Both the position numbers and the translations under genes were made by a program. Below the pieces are notes generated by a model that did not search any database, had not been told where the DNA came from, and saw only the letters and a program-made list of their open reading frames with translations. From assembly GCF_903772925.1 (NCBI RefSeq), contig NZ_LR812090.1, forward strand, positions 4,355,902 through 4,419,901: a DNA stretch of 64,000 bases, in the 5' to 3' direction. The DNA comes from Alteromonas macleodii. Lineage in GTDB: Bacteria; Pseudomonadota; Gammaproteobacteria; Enterobacterales; Alteromonadaceae. Shown in pieces: positions 1 to 9,965 of the stretch. The number at the start of each line of letters is the position of its first letter. Position 1 is the stretch's first letter.

Positions 1-1
1 T

Positions 2-1729
2 GGTTCAAATCAACTAGATTCTAAAGTTTATGACTACCGTGAAGGTGAAATTCCTCAAGTCTATGTAAACTGGAATAACGGCACTAATGAAATTATGCCG
101 GGTGAAATTGACTCTAACTTTAGTCAGTTCATCTATTCACCAGGACGTTCTGACATTGAGCAACTGCAGTTAGACGGTACTTGGTATAACTCTGCGTGGG
201 ATATTCCGCTTGTTAAAATTGATTTTGGTGTAGCACGCACAGAACAGTCTCTATCTGGCTTTACCGCATGGAGCGGACTACGCGGCGGACCTGGCTTTAG
301 CCCGTCGTTCACGGAAATCTTCCCAGACAGTATGTTCGTTCGCAACGACACCTCAGGCTTCTTAGACGCCTTTGATGGTGGCGGTGCAAATATGAACCCA
401 GGCTATTACTACACCTTTGACTTTGATGAAGCCATTGCGCGTCAGCTTCAATTCATCACTGCTGACGTTGTGGGTGAAAGCAATGCGTATTCTATTGACC
501 CATATTTCAGCGGTGATCCTTCGGTAAGCAATGTAGAAGAGACAACAGACTCTATTTATGTTCAGACCGAATGGGATTTTGAAGTTAGCGACTTTTATGT
601 TCAGGTTAACGCTGGTCTTCGCTACGAAGAAACTGAGGTACCTAGCACAGCTGAAGTTCGTGTTCCTATCCAAGTGAACTGGGTTGCAGCTGGTGAGTGG
701 ATCACTGTTTTCCAAGACGGTGTTGAAGAGCAGGACTTTACCGGTAAGTACGATGTATTGCTTCCTATGTTCGACGTGAAAGTTGATGTAACTGACGACA
801 TTGTTGCCCGCTTCTCTTGGGGTAAATCGATTACTCGTGCACCTATCGGCTTCTTACAAGGCGGACGTTCGTTTAGCGGCAGCCCTAAAATTGGTTCAAG
901 AACCGTGTCTGAAGGTAGTACCGACCTTAAACCTTATGAGTCAACTAACTTAGACTTATCTTTCGAGTGGTACTACGACGAAGCGAGCTATGCGTCTGTG
1001 GGACTATTTAGAAAGTCGGTTAAAAACTACATCGATACGCAAGGTGCACTTGAAACCTTTGACGGACTGAATGACATCTACCTTGGTCCAAGATGGCAAG
1101 AAGCGGTATCTGCACTTGAAGCAGACGGGATTCAAGCCACCGACAGCAACATTTACGACTACTTCTTGTCGGCGGGTTATGCCAACGCTGAAGGCGTAGT
1201 TGAGCCGAACTCTGACGACCCGCTTATTGAGTGGAACGTAGTGAAGCCACGTAACCTTAACGAATCAAAAACCGTTGAAGGTATCGAGCTTGCTGTTCAG
1301 CATACGTTTGGTGAAACAGGCTTTGGTTTTGGTGCTAACGCAACACTGGTTGACGGTGACGTAGAGTACGACCCATACAACCTAGAACAGCAAAACCCGC
1401 TAGTAGGTATCAGTGATTCAGCAAACTTCCAAGTGTTTTACGAGAAGGAAGGTTTGTCTGTAAAAGTTACTTACGCATGGCGTTCAGACTATGTTGTTGG
1501 TATTGGTCAAGCGCAAGGTTCATCAGATAACCCAGCTACCCAGTTCGACACCTTTGGTCAAGTTGATGCCAGCATCAACTACGATGTAAATGAGCACCTA
1601 ACGGTGTTCCTAGAAGGTGTAAACATCAACGACGAAACCGAGCGTGGTTACGGCCGATTTGAAGAGCAATTCTTATTTGCCCGTCAGTATGGCCCTCGCT
1701 ACACGCTAGGTGCTAGATACAGCTTCTAA
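2..1729 (+). CDS. TonB-dependent receptor, C-terminal part (5' end outside window)
   Basis: This is the barrel part of an outer-membrane TonB-dependent receptor, which imports a ligand through a gated barrel using TonB energy. The frame is open from base 2, before the first internal ATG at 95, so the N-terminal plug and signal peptide lie upstream of the window. About 575 residues are visible. They show alternating amphipathic strands, aromatic girdles and a C-terminal strand ending in Tyr-Ser-Phe, the usual outer-membrane insertion signal. The neighbouring glucosidases and sugar importers suggest an oligosaccharide ligand, but that is inference. A strong terminator follows directly. Confidence 0.9.
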   Translation, partial: GSNQLDSKVYDYREGEIPQVYVNWNNGTNEIMPGEIDSNFSQFIYSPGRSDIEQLQLDGTWYNSAWDIPLVKIDFGVARTEQSLSGFTAWSGLRGGPGFSPSFTEIFPDSMFVRNDTSGFLDAFDGGGANMNPGYYYTFDFDEAIARQLQFITADVVGESNAYSIDPYFSGDPSVSNVEETTDSIYVQTEWDFEVSDFYVQVNAGLRYEETEVPSTAEVRVPIQVNWVAAGEWITVFQDGVEEQDFTGKYDVLLPMFDVKVDVTDDIVARFSWGKSITRAPIGFLQGGRSFSGSPKIGSRTVSEGSTDLKPYESTNLDLSFEWYYDEASYASVGLFRKSVKNYIDTQGALETFDGLNDIYLGPRWQEAVSALEADGIQATDSNIYDYFLSAGYANAEGVVEPNSDDPLIEWNVVKPRNLNESKTVEGIELAVQHTFGETGFGFGANATLVDGDVEYDPYNLEQQNPLVGISDSANFQVFYEKEGLSVKVTYAWRSDYVVGIGQAQGSSDNPATQFDTFGQVDASINYDVNEHLTVFLEGVNINDETERGYGRFEEQFLFARQYGPRYTLGARYSF

Positions 1730-1749
1730 GTTTAGTAAGCACTTACGAT

Positions 1750-1774
1750 AAGGGCCTTTCTAAGGCCCTTTTTT
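1750..1774 (+). terminator. Rho-independent terminator after the TonB receptor
   Basis: A perfect 9-bp stem (1750-1758 with 1762-1770) and 3-base loop is followed by a run of T, 21 bases after the receptor stop codon. Confidence 0.85.
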
Positions 1775-1797
1775 ATTCATGACCGTTGTCATCAATA

Positions 1798-1830
1798 CAA
1801 AAGCTTAGTAAACCAATTACTAAGCTTTTG
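1798..1830 (-). terminator. Hairpin at the end of the nhaC-type gene
   Basis: A perfect 13-bp inverted repeat (1798-1810 with 1818-1830) directly abuts the stop codon of the minus-strand antiporter gene. The tail on the minus strand is not a clean T-run, so it may terminate weakly or protect the 3' end. Confidence 0.55.
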
Positions 1831-3318
1831 TTAATCAGTCATGGGTGTGCCGTCTTTGTTAAACTTCGCAATTGCAGCGCCAGACGCTTTCCAGTGTTCA
1901 CGTTCGGCGTCTGTAGCTTTTGGCGAGAACCAGCCAACGAAGGCATAGAATATGCCTATCAAGGGAGCCGTCCAACATGCGAAAGCAAGAGGGATATACA
2001 GCAAGTTTTGCAAGTTGGCACCTGAAATACCAAGGCCGAGTGCGGATATTACAAAGGCACCACCGGCATTCCAAGGTATAAGCGGAGACATTAGCGTTCC
2101 TCCCTCTTCAATACCGCGTGACAGATTGAGGGTGGAGTAGCCCATGCCACGGTAAACAGGAGAATACATCCTTCCAGGTAAAGCCACCGACAGGTATGGG
2201 TCGCCTGCCACTAGATTAGTAGAAAAGGCAGTGCCAACAGCCGCAACCTGTGTACCGGCAAAGGTCTTTGCTTTGCTTTTGATTGCGTTAATGATGCTTC
2301 GTAAGCATCCCGTAGTTTCTAACGCTCCGCCGAAACCAAGGGCAATAAGCACCAAGGAGATGGTCCACATCATAGACTGAACACCACCGCGATTAAGCAA
2401 GCTATCTATTTCAACGATATTGGTATTAATGGAGTAGCCGTTGTTTGCGTAATCGAATACGGCCTGCAGGCTTTGCCCCTGCATAAACATGGCAAATACA
2501 CCTCCCACTACGGCACCAGCAAATAATGCAGGAAGTGGCGGAATCTTTTTAAGTGCTAACCCCATAACAATCAGTGCTGGCGAGAGAGCCCAGCCAGAAA
2601 TGGTGAAATTATCTTCTAGTGCTGTGGTGATACCCGCAATTTTAGCAAACGAAACGGTTTGTGCATCTATGACAAAGAAACCTACACCTAGATAAATCAA
2701 AAAAGCGATTACCATGGCGGGGATTGTTGTTGCCATCATATTTTTTATATGTGAAAACACATCCGTACCCGTAACGGCTGGAGCAAGGTTTGTGGTATCC
2801 GACAGCGGTGAAACTTTATCGCCAAAGAAAGCCCCAGAAACCACGGCTCCCGCGGTCCAATACATGGGTATATCGAATCCCTCACCAATGCCCATTAATG
2901 CTAAACCAACGGTGCCTACGCTCCCCCAACTTGTACCTAGCGAAACGGAAACGACTGCACATATGACCATACCGGCAGCCAGAAAGATTTGGGGAGAAAG
3001 GGTCTTTAACCCATAGTAAATAATGGTAGGTACAGTACCGCTGGCGATCCAAATACCTATGATCATTCCGACAACAATAAGAACACTTACCGAAGGCAAG
3101 GCCACGTGGATGACTTTAAATATCCCCGCTCTCACTTGTTCCCACGTCAGACCAAGATAAGTCCCTACAAAACTGGTCAATGCTATGCCAATAGCAAGCG
3201 GTATGTGAGGCTCAAACACGCCGAAGTAGAAAATCTGCATACCCAATATCAAAAGGGTAAGAATAACCGGCGTTAAAGCAAGATAAAGGTGGGGTGTGGG
3301 TGTTTTTTCAATTGTCAT
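1831..3318 (-). CDS. NhaC-family Na+/H+ antiporter
   Basis: Predicted inner-membrane antiporter of the NhaC family, which exchanges Na+ (in some members organic acids such as malate/lactate) for H+. The 495 residues carry about 11-12 hydrophobic segments separated by short loops. Polar and glycine-rich stretches within the membrane, such as the Ser-Leu-Gly-Thr-Ser-Trp-Gly segment near residue 130 and Asp-Lys-Val-Ser-Pro-Leu-Ser-Asp-Thr-Thr near 168-177, are typical of the family. Length matches the family. It is a single-gene unit between the TonB receptor and the GH3 gene and could supply sodium homeostasis in seawater. The true substrate cannot be read from sequence. Confidence 0.85.
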   Translation of the reverse strand: MTIEKTPTPHLYLALTPVILTLLILGMQIFYFGVFEPHIPLAIGIALTSFVGTYLGLTWEQVRAGIFKVIHVALPSVSVLIVVGMIIGIWIASGTVPTIIYYGLKTLSPQIFLAAGMVICAVVSVSLGTSWGSVGTVGLALMGIGEGFDIPMYWTAGAVVSGAFFGDKVSPLSDTTNLAPAVTGTDVFSHIKNMMATTIPAMVIAFLIYLGVGFFVIDAQTVSFAKIAGITTALEDNFTISGWALSPALIVMGLALKKIPPLPALFAGAVVGGVFAMFMQGQSLQAVFDYANNGYSINTNIVEIDSLLNRGGVQSMMWTISLVLIALGFGGALETTGCLRSIINAIKSKAKTFAGTQVAAVGTAFSTNLVAGDPYLSVALPGRMYSPVYRGMGYSTLNLSRGIEEGGTLMSPLIPWNAGGAFVISALGLGISGANLQNLLYIPLAFACWTAPLIGIFYAFVGWFSPKATDAEREHWKASGAAIAKFNKDGTPMTD

Positions 3319-3482
3319 ATTACTACCCTGTAAATAAACATTGATGTGAACGGGGATTCATCACAAATACCCTGCTTGAATCAGTTTTCATCCAGCCACT
3401 GATTTGCAGACTTAATAAGCATACTTACGGGGTAACGTGGAGAAAAGATCGGTGAGATCAATGAGTGGGGGTTGAGCTTTTT

Positions 3483-3522
3483 ACAAACAAAAACGTCGCC
3501 AAGGCTTTGCCCCGGCGACGTT
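3483..3522 (-). terminator. Terminator of the GH3 / sugar importer operon
   Basis: Read on the minus strand, a 9-bp GC-rich stem (3514-3522 with 3492-3500) with a 13-base loop is followed by a T-rich tail. It lies 29 bases beyond the GH3 stop codon. The rest of 3319-3550 shows no gene. Confidence 0.85.
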
Positions 3523-3550
3523 GTTCAAGGTCTATTGATAGAGCTTTAAC

Positions 3551-6103
3551 TTACTCTTGGCAGCTTATACTCGCTGATTCTGCCGCACTTGGCGTAAACT
3601 GAATATCTGCGACGCTCAAACTTGCCTTACCTGAGCTGCCTAGCTCAAACGGTACGACAAGACCAGTGAAGTCAATGCCCCCGTCAACAAAGCACTGCAG
3701 GTCAATACTCACGTTTGTCCATGTATCAGCAGGCATTGCTTTTAGCTGCTCGCTAATATCAATCTGCGTTGAACAGCTGCCCGCAGCATCACCTTCGCCC
3801 TCACAGTTCATGCCCACGGTAACAGGCGCATTAATATCTGAGTGACGGCTAACGTTAAAGCTTAACACACCTTCTGTAAGTAGTTGTGCACTTAAATCTT
3901 CACGGAAGAAGCTTTTGCTAGCAAAGCGCATAGCCGCAAATTTAGAGCCATCAAAGGTGACTTTTCGTGCATCTTCTTGCACTACTTTGTCTACAGTGCG
4001 GTAGGTCAGCGCACCAAGGGTGTGAGTGCTTGCATTTACAGGTAACGTTTCATCACCTGAATACAGCCATAGTACCCATGGTGACTGCACGGCACCATTA
4101 AGGATTACCATCGGCTTGTTGCTGTCAGTGCTGACTTTTATTTCAGTATTTAACGCATCGCTTAATACATTTTCATCGCTGAAAGTAAGACCAAAACCAT
4201 AAGGTAAGAGCGGCTCGTAAGCCTCATCGCCTTTATTAACTATCTGCTGAGGCTCTGATGGCCAAGAGAAAGATAGTTTTCCTTTGAAGTCTTGCTCGCC
4301 AAACAGCACATCAGCTACCGCAGCACCTTCAGAGCCAGGTAACCAAGCGGCGACAAAAGCGTCAGATGCATTAAGCTCGGCATTTACCCACATTGGGCGG
4401 CCGCTGATAAACACAGATACCACAGGAATACCTTGAGACTTCAGCTTTTCAAGTAGCGCTAAGTCTTTCTTACTGCCGTATTGGTAGATAAGCGTTTCTC
4501 TATCGCCGTGGCCTTCTGCGTAAGGCTCTTCCCCGAATACCACAATGGCGACATCTGGCTTAGTTTCAAAATCGCCCTCAACAGAAAGCTCTACGTTACC
4601 ACCTGCACTTTCGACATGCTCTTGTATACCGTCGTAAATAGAACTACCGCCTGGGAAGTCGGCATTAGTATTGTTGGTGCCTTGCCACGTAATACTCCAG
4701 CCACCAGACTGCTTACCAATGTTGTCGGCGCCATCACCGGCCACTAATATATTTTTATTTGCGGAAAGAGGCAGAGTTTTATCTTTGTTTTTCAGCAGTA
4801 CAAGTGACTCACGTACCGCTTGTGCAGCTACTTCGCGATGCTCAGCTTTGCCAATTAATGAACGGTTACCTGAAAGTGGTCGATTTGCTGGGCTAGGCTT
4901 ATCGAAAAGGCCCGCTCGTACTTTCACACGAAGAATACGGCGCACAGCATCATCGATACGCGTCATCGCGATAGTGCCATCTTTCACTTGCGCGAGGGTG
5001 TTGTCGTACAGTACCTTCCAATCGTTAGGTACCATGAAAATATCCAGACCCGCGTTGATAGCTTGCGCGCAGTCTTCGTTATTACAGCCTTTAACTTGGC
5101 CGTGACCGTTCCAATCGCCAACTACAAAGCCGTCAAAGCCCATTTGGTCTTTAAGTACATCATTTAATAGATACTTATGACCGTGAAGTTTGTCGCCATT
5201 CCAGCTGTTGAACGATGCCATAACAGACTGCGCACCAGCGGTTAATCCGCCAACATAACCTTGGGCATGAATATCGAATAGCTCTTGCTCGCTAGCTACG
5301 TTATCACCTTGGTCGTCTCCGCCTACGGTACCGCCATCACCGACAAAGTGTTTTACCGTGCTGATTACACGCTGATCGCTTAAAAAGTCTTTGTCAGCAG
5401 CACCTTGTAGACCTTTAACCACAGATGCGGCATATTCTCTTACAATCGCCGGATCTTCAGAGTAGCTTTCATAGGTTCTGCCCCAGCGATCGTCCCGTAC
5501 CACAGCAACAGTAGGCGCAAATACCCAATCAATGCCCGTAGCCATCACCTCTTTCGCTGTGATATGAGCAATTTTCTCTACTAGCTCAGGATTATTCGCC
5601 GCACCTAAACCTATGTTATGAGGAAATAAAGTGGCGCCAATAACATTGTTATGGCCGTGAACAGCATCGGTACCCCACATTGTCGGGATTGTTGAACCAT
5701 CTAGGCTGTCGTCAATGGAAGCTTGATATAGCTTTTCGGCAAGTTCCACCCAATCTTCAGGAGTTGCATGCTTGTCGTTATTCGGAAACGCGCCACCACC
5801 ATTGAGGTAAGAGCCAAACCCATACTTACGCATGTCTTCAACAGTGATATTGCGAATTTCTGGCTGTATCATCTGCGCAATTTTCTGTTCAAGCGTCATG
5901 GTAGATAAAATATCATCTACCTTTTTCTCTACCGCAGGGTCTGACTTTACTTCGATATCTAGCTTAGGCCATATCTCACTGGCTTTATTCGTTTTTTCTA
6001 CGGCACTGTTAACTGAAGAAGCGTCTTCATCGGATGCACAAGCGCTAACTAAGACACTGACCAATGCACCTGCAACAACCTTCGCGATTAGACTTTTTCG
6101 CAT
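3551..6103 (-). CDS. GH3 exo-beta-glucosidase lipoprotein (ExoP-like)
   Basis: Glycoside hydrolase family 3 enzyme expected to release glucose from beta-1,3/1,4-glucans or cello-oligosaccharides outside the inner membrane. The 850-residue protein starts with a lipoprotein signal peptide and lipobox Val-Ser-Ala-Cys (Cys22). The GH3 N-terminal barrel spans roughly residues 55-400, with the nucleophile in Val-Val-Gly-Asp-Trp (Asp330). The second domain (about 430-640) has the Gly-Glu-Glu-Pro-Tyr-Ala-Glu segment near 524-530, where the family's acid/base glutamate lies. The last 200 residues form a beta-rich, carbohydrate-binding-like domain, as in marine ExoP-type enzymes. It is 12 bases downstream of the sugar importer, so the two are probably cotranscribed. 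Exact linkage specificity is inference. Confidence 0.92.
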   Translation of the reverse strand: MRKSLIAKVVAGALVSVLVSACASDEDASSVNSAVEKTNKASEIWPKLDIEVKSDPAVEKKVDDILSTMTLEQKIAQMIQPEIRNITVEDMRKYGFGSYLNGGGAFPNNDKHATPEDWVELAEKLYQASIDDSLDGSTIPTMWGTDAVHGHNNVIGATLFPHNIGLGAANNPELVEKIAHITAKEVMATGIDWVFAPTVAVVRDDRWGRTYESYSEDPAIVREYAASVVKGLQGAADKDFLSDQRVISTVKHFVGDGGTVGGDDQGDNVASEQELFDIHAQGYVGGLTAGAQSVMASFNSWNGDKLHGHKYLLNDVLKDQMGFDGFVVGDWNGHGQVKGCNNEDCAQAINAGLDIFMVPNDWKVLYDNTLAQVKDGTIAMTRIDDAVRRILRVKVRAGLFDKPSPANRPLSGNRSLIGKAEHREVAAQAVRESLVLLKNKDKTLPLSANKNILVAGDGADNIGKQSGGWSITWQGTNNTNADFPGGSSIYDGIQEHVESAGGNVELSVEGDFETKPDVAIVVFGEEPYAEGHGDRETLIYQYGSKKDLALLEKLKSQGIPVVSVFISGRPMWVNAELNASDAFVAAWLPGSEGAAVADVLFGEQDFKGKLSFSWPSEPQQIVNKGDEAYEPLLPYGFGLTFSDENVLSDALNTEIKVSTDSNKPMVILNGAVQSPWVLWLYSGDETLPVNASTHTLGALTYRTVDKVVQEDARKVTFDGSKFAAMRFASKSFFREDLSAQLLTEGVLSFNVSRHSDINAPVTVGMNCEGEGDAAGSCSTQIDISEQLKAMPADTWTNVSIDLQCFVDGGIDFTGLVVPFELGSSGKASLSVADIQFTPSAAESASISCQE

Positions 6104-6115
6104 TATTAATCCTCG

Positions 6116-7378
6116 TTACTTTTCCGTGGTTTGAAATTTAGATACGCGACTTCCTACAAGGCCGTAATAAGCAATGTAGATATAGCACGAAGCGGGTAAT
6201 AGGAATGAAAGCGTGACCCCAAATGAGTCGGCCAGCATACCTTGAAAAAGTGGAACGATAGCCCCCCCCACAATAGCTAGGCATAAAATACCTGAACCTT
6301 GCGGTGTGTCCTTACCTAGTTGCTGTAGTGCAAGACTGAAAATGGTAGGGAACATTATTGAGTTAAATAAACCTACGCCTAATATACTCCACAGCGCAAG
6401 GTCACCCGTACTTGAAAGCGATAGCAAAATAAGGCCAATTGCTATACAAGCATTAAAGGCCAATACATAACCACCTGAGATTTTTTGCATAACGACAGCG
6501 CCGATAAAGCGCCCTACCATGGCTCCGCCCCAGTAATACGCCAGCAGTTTTGCCGCGCCAGCTTCAGTTAAGCCGCCCACCGCAGGGCTAGCTAAGTAGT
6601 TAACTAGCATGCTACCAATGGCAACTTCGGCACCTACGTACATAAATATACCCACCGCACCTAATACAAGGTGCTTGTGATGCCATGCGCCGCCTTTAAA
6701 TACACCTGCATTTGCGCCTGTGTGGTTAAGCTTAGGTAACTTCAAGTACATGAATACAAGAGCAAGAAGCAGTAGCGATGCCGCCAATATAAGATAAGGA
6801 ACCTGTACATCTGATGGACTTGGCGTGCCGCCACCGTGCTCACCTGTGGCACCGTAGATAAGATAAGAGCCGAAGAATGGCGCCACTGTGGTACCAAACG
6901 CATTGAATGCCTGGGTCATGGTAAGTCGTGACGATGCCGTTTTAGGGTCACCAAGTGCTGTCACGAAAGGGTTGGCAGACACTTGAAGTATAGTTATACC
7001 TGACGCCAACACAAAGAGCGCCAACAAGAAAATACCATAAATTTGACTAGACGCAGCAGGGAAAAACAGCAAACAGCCTACACATGCTATAGCTAAGCCA
7101 AGCACAATACCTTTTTGGTAACCAATGCGCGACACAACCATTCCCGCAGGGAGCGAAACGATGAAATAAGCGCTAAAGAAACAAAATTGAATTAACATTG
7201 CTTGCGTAAAGCTAAGGTTAAAAGCTCCTTTTAGATAGGGAATAAGAATGTCGTTCAAACATGTAATAAATCCCCACATGAAAAACAACGTGGTAAGTGA
7301 GATTAGCGCAAAACGGTAGCCACCGTTTGCCCCTTGCTCTTGGGCGGATGAAATATTCGGCTGAACTGGTGTGTCCAC
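6116..7378 (-). CDS. Sugar MFS importer, FucP/GluP type
   Basis: A 420-residue major facilitator with twelve hydrophobic segments, resembling the FHS (FucP/glucose-galactose) branch. The early motif [12 protein letters not shown] (near residues 33-44) is characteristic of FucP-type sugar:H+ symporters. It probably brings in the glucose or short glucoside released by the downstream GH3 enzyme. It is the first gene of a two-gene minus-strand operon whose upstream region carries two LacI-type palindromes, so repression in the absence of the sugar is likely. Confidence 0.9.
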   Translation of the reverse strand: MDTPVQPNISSAQEQGANGGYRFALISLTTLFFMWGFITCLNDILIPYLKGAFNLSFTQAMLIQFCFFSAYFIVSLPAGMVVSRIGYQKGIVLGLAIACVGCLLFFPAASSQIYGIFLLALFVLASGITILQVSANPFVTALGDPKTASSRLTMTQAFNAFGTTVAPFFGSYLIYGATGEHGGGTPSPSDVQVPYLILAASLLLLALVFMYLKLPKLNHTGANAGVFKGGAWHHKHLVLGAVGIFMYVGAEVAIGSMLVNYLASPAVGGLTEAGAAKLLAYYWGGAMVGRFIGAVVMQKISGGYVLAFNACIAIGLILLSLSSTGDLALWSILGVGLFNSIMFPTIFSLALQQLGKDTPQGSGILCLAIVGGAIVPLFQGMLADSFGVTLSFLLPASCYIYIAYYGLVGSRVSKFQTTEK

Positions 7379-7424
7379 AAGTAACCTCTGTTGCTATTTT
7401 TCTGATTAATGATAAATTTACATT

Positions 7425-7438
7425 TGAAAGCGCTTACA
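7425..7438. promoter_or_regulatory. LacI-family operator, site 1
   Basis: TGAAAGCGCTTACA is a near-perfect palindrome with the central GCGC core typical of LacI-family operators. It lies 47 bases upstream of the importer start codon. Confidence 0.75.
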
Positions 7439-7456
7439 TGCTTATCTATATTATTT

Positions 7457-7470
7457 TGTAAGCGCTTACA
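7457..7470. promoter_or_regulatory. LacI-family operator, site 2
   Basis: TGTAAGCGCTTACA is a perfect 14-bp palindrome. Its centre is 32 bp from site 1, about three helical turns. Both sites lie between the divergent importer/GH3 and GH1/lacI/MFS transcription units and are the obvious targets of the LacI-family regulator at 8963-9964. Confidence 0.82.
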
Positions 7471-7583
7471 TTGAGTAGATAATTACATGAAGCGTTATCG
7501 AATTCAATGTAAATATGATGTTATTTGCTTAGCAATTAGCAAAGCAAATATGACGAAATTGTTATTGCTAGGACATTTCTACG

Positions 7584-8942
7584 ATGAAAGACATTAACCT
7601 TCCATCCAATTCTATGATGCTTTCTAAAGACTTTCTGTTTGGTGTAGCAACATCAAGCTTTCAAATAGAAGGTGACAGAAAAGGAAGGTTGGACTGCATT
7701 TGGGATACCTTCTGTGAAAAACACGGAACTATTTCAGATGCAACTAACGGTGATGTAGCTTGCGATCATGTTGCGCTTTGGAAGGAAGATGTAGCGCTTA
7801 TCGATGCCTTAGGTGTCGATGCCTATCGATTATCTATTTCTTGGCCCCGCGTTATGATGCAAGACGGCACTGTTAATGAAGTAGGTATGCAATTTTACGT
7901 CAATTTAGTTAACGAAGTCGTAAAACGCGGTATGAAAGTGTTCGTTACGCTTTATCACTGGGATTTACCACAATACCTTGAAGACAATGGTGGCTGGCTA
8001 AACCGCGATACCGCCTACGCATTTGAAAAATACGCAGAGGCCGTAGCAAAGGCATTGGGCGAGAAAGTTTATTCTTACGCCACGTTAAACGAGCCATTTT
8101 GCTCTGCTTATTTAGGCTATGAAGCCGGTATTCATGCGCCTGGTAAAACAGGGATGCGCAACGGGCGTAAAGCAGCGCACCACCTGCTGCTTGCGCATGG
8201 ATTAGCATTGAAAGTACTTAATAACCATTGCCCGAATAGTCAGAACGGTATTGTGCTTAACTTTAGCAATTGCCATACAACAACGAATTCTAATGAAGAT
8301 AAGCACGCGGCTAAGCTGGCCGACGACTACCATAACCAGTGGTATTTAAAGCCGATAATAGAAGGTAAATACCCTGATGTTATCGACATGCTCGATGCTG
8401 ATAGCAAACCAGAAATACTTGAGGGTGATATGGATATCATTTCTCAACCTATCGACTATTTGGGTATTAATTTCTACACACGCACTCTGTATCAAAGTGA
8501 TGGAAATGGTTGGTTTGAGATTGTTCCACCAGCAACAAACGAGCTAACCGCTATGGGCTGGGAAATTACCCCTGACGCATTTACCGAACTGCTCGTTGAT
8601 CTTAATGAGCGCTACGACTTACCGCCTATTTATATTACCGAAAACGGTGCGGCAATGGATGATGTTCTTAATAACGGCGAAGTTATAGATGATACGCGTA
8701 CTGCTTATTTTCACACTCACTTAAATGCCGTAAATAGAGCGATGGAAAAGGGTGTGGACATTCGCGGATATTTTGCATGGAGCCTGATGGACAACTTTGA
8801 ATGGGCGCTGGGTTATTCAAAACGTTTCGGCATTGTATATGTTGACTACGAAACCCAAAAACGCACCTTAAAACAAAGTGCCCTGGCATATTCAAAACTG
8901 GTGAAGAGTCGTATAAATGGGTACATTAGCGGTATTAAATAA
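7584..8942 (+). CDS. GH1 beta-glucosidase
   Basis: A 452-residue family 1 glycoside hydrolase, predicted to be cytoplasmic because no signal peptide is present. The acid/base glutamate is in Thr-Leu-Asn-Glu-Pro-Phe (Glu170) and the nucleophile in Ile-Thr-Glu-Asn-Gly (Glu353). The N-terminal Phe-Gly-Val-Ala-Thr-Ser-Ser-Phe-Gln-Ile-Glu-Gly signature and the C-terminal Trp-Ser-Leu-Met-Asp-Asn-Phe-Glu-Trp motif are also present. The ATG at 7584 has an AGGA about 11 bases upstream. It probably cleaves imported cellobiose or laminaribiose to glucose. It heads a plus-strand unit with the LacI regulator and an MFS porter. Confidence 0.95.
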   Translation: MKDINLPSNSMMLSKDFLFGVATSSFQIEGDRKGRLDCIWDTFCEKHGTISDATNGDVACDHVALWKEDVALIDALGVDAYRLSISWPRVMMQDGTVNEVGMQFYVNLVNEVVKRGMKVFVTLYHWDLPQYLEDNGGWLNRDTAYAFEKYAEAVAKALGEKVYSYATLNEPFCSAYLGYEAGIHAPGKTGMRNGRKAAHHLLLAHGLALKVLNNHCPNSQNGIVLNFSNCHTTTNSNEDKHAAKLADDYHNQWYLKPIIEGKYPDVIDMLDADSKPEILEGDMDIISQPIDYLGINFYTRTLYQSDGNGWFEIVPPATNELTAMGWEITPDAFTELLVDLNERYDLPPIYITENGAAMDDVLNNGEVIDDTRTAYFHTHLNAVNRAMEKGVDIRGYFAWSLMDNFEWALGYSKRFGIVYVDYETQKRTLKQSALAYSKLVKSRINGYISGIK

Positions 8943-8962
8943 GGACAATTACTAGAAACCGT

Positions 8963-9964
8963 ATGGCAACAATTTACCAAGTATCAGAAGCAGCTGGGGT
9001 ATCGCTGGCTACCGTCTCTCGCGTTATGAATGGAAACGCGAAAGTAAGCGAACGCACGCGTAAAAAAGTGGAAGACGCTATGGCATCGCTGGGCTATCAG
9101 CCCAACGCTATTGCGCAATCTCTGGCATCAAACCGTACCAATAGTGTGGGTTTACTTGTTTCCGAACTGCATGGCTCATACTTTGGTGACTTGATGAGTA
9201 CGGTTGAACACGTGCTAAAGAAAAGTGGTAAGCATGTAATCATAACCGCGGGACACGTCGATGAAGAGCGTGAACACGAAGCCATAGAGTTCTTGAAAAG
9301 CCGCCGTTGTGACGCACTTATCTTGCACGCAGAGGCCGTCTCTGACGACTACTTGAAAAAGCTGGTCGACAGCAAAGTCCCGGTTGTAGTGATTAACCGA
9401 AAAGTAGACGATCTAGAGCAACATTGCTTTGTTGTAGACAACGTAAAAGGTGGCTACTTAGCTACGAAAGCGGCCATTGACGCGGGTCATAAGAAGATAG
9501 CTTACATTAGCGGACCGCTATTTAAAAAAGATGCAAGCGATCGTCTTGCTGGTCACAAAAAAGCCCTAGAAGAAGCAGGACTTACATTTGACAGTAACAG
9601 CTTGTTCGAAGGCGACTTCCATGAGTCTACAGGACAGGAAGGGATGCATTACCTTCAAGCGACTTTCCCAGACTTTACCGCCCTTGTATGCGCAAACGAT
9701 GAAATGGCCTCTGGCGCAATGACGGCGGCTCGAGAAGCTGGATTTGATATCCCAACTCAGCTTTCCATTGTTGGTTTCGATAACGTGCTATTTTCGCGCT
9801 ATCTTTATCCTAAGCTAACAACCATTAATAACCCTATTCACGCTATGGGAGAAATGGCCGCTTATTGGGTACTTGAACATGTTTATGACATTAAAAGTCC
9901 TATCCCAATTGAGCACTTATTTGTTCCTGAAGTCGTCGATAGGGACACACTAGGCAAATTATAA
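8963..9964 (+). CDS. LacI-family transcriptional repressor
   Basis: A 333-residue LacI/GalR regulator. The N-terminal helix-turn-helix (residues about 2-25) contains the family core Val-Ser-Glu-Ala-Ala-Gly-Val-Ser-Leu-Ala-Thr-Val-Ser-Arg-Val, followed by the hinge region. A periplasmic-binding-protein-like effector domain runs from about 60 to the end. It lies 20 bases after the GH1 gene and one base before the MFS porter. The likely effector is a beta-glucoside or its breakdown product, and the likely targets are the two palindromes at 7425-7470. Confidence 0.93.
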   Translation: MATIYQVSEAAGVSLATVSRVMNGNAKVSERTRKKVEDAMASLGYQPNAIAQSLASNRTNSVGLLVSELHGSYFGDLMSTVEHVLKKSGKHVIITAGHVDEEREHEAIEFLKSRRCDALILHAEAVSDDYLKKLVDSKVPVVVINRKVDDLEQHCFVVDNVKGGYLATKAAIDAGHKKIAYISGPLFKKDASDRLAGHKKALEEAGLTFDSNSLFEGDFHESTGQEGMHYLQATFPDFTALVCANDEMASGAMTAAREAGFDIPTQLSIVGFDNVLFSRYLYPKLTTINNPIHAMGEMAAYWVLEHVYDIKSPIPIEHLFVPEVVDRDTLGKL

Positions 9965-9965
9965 A

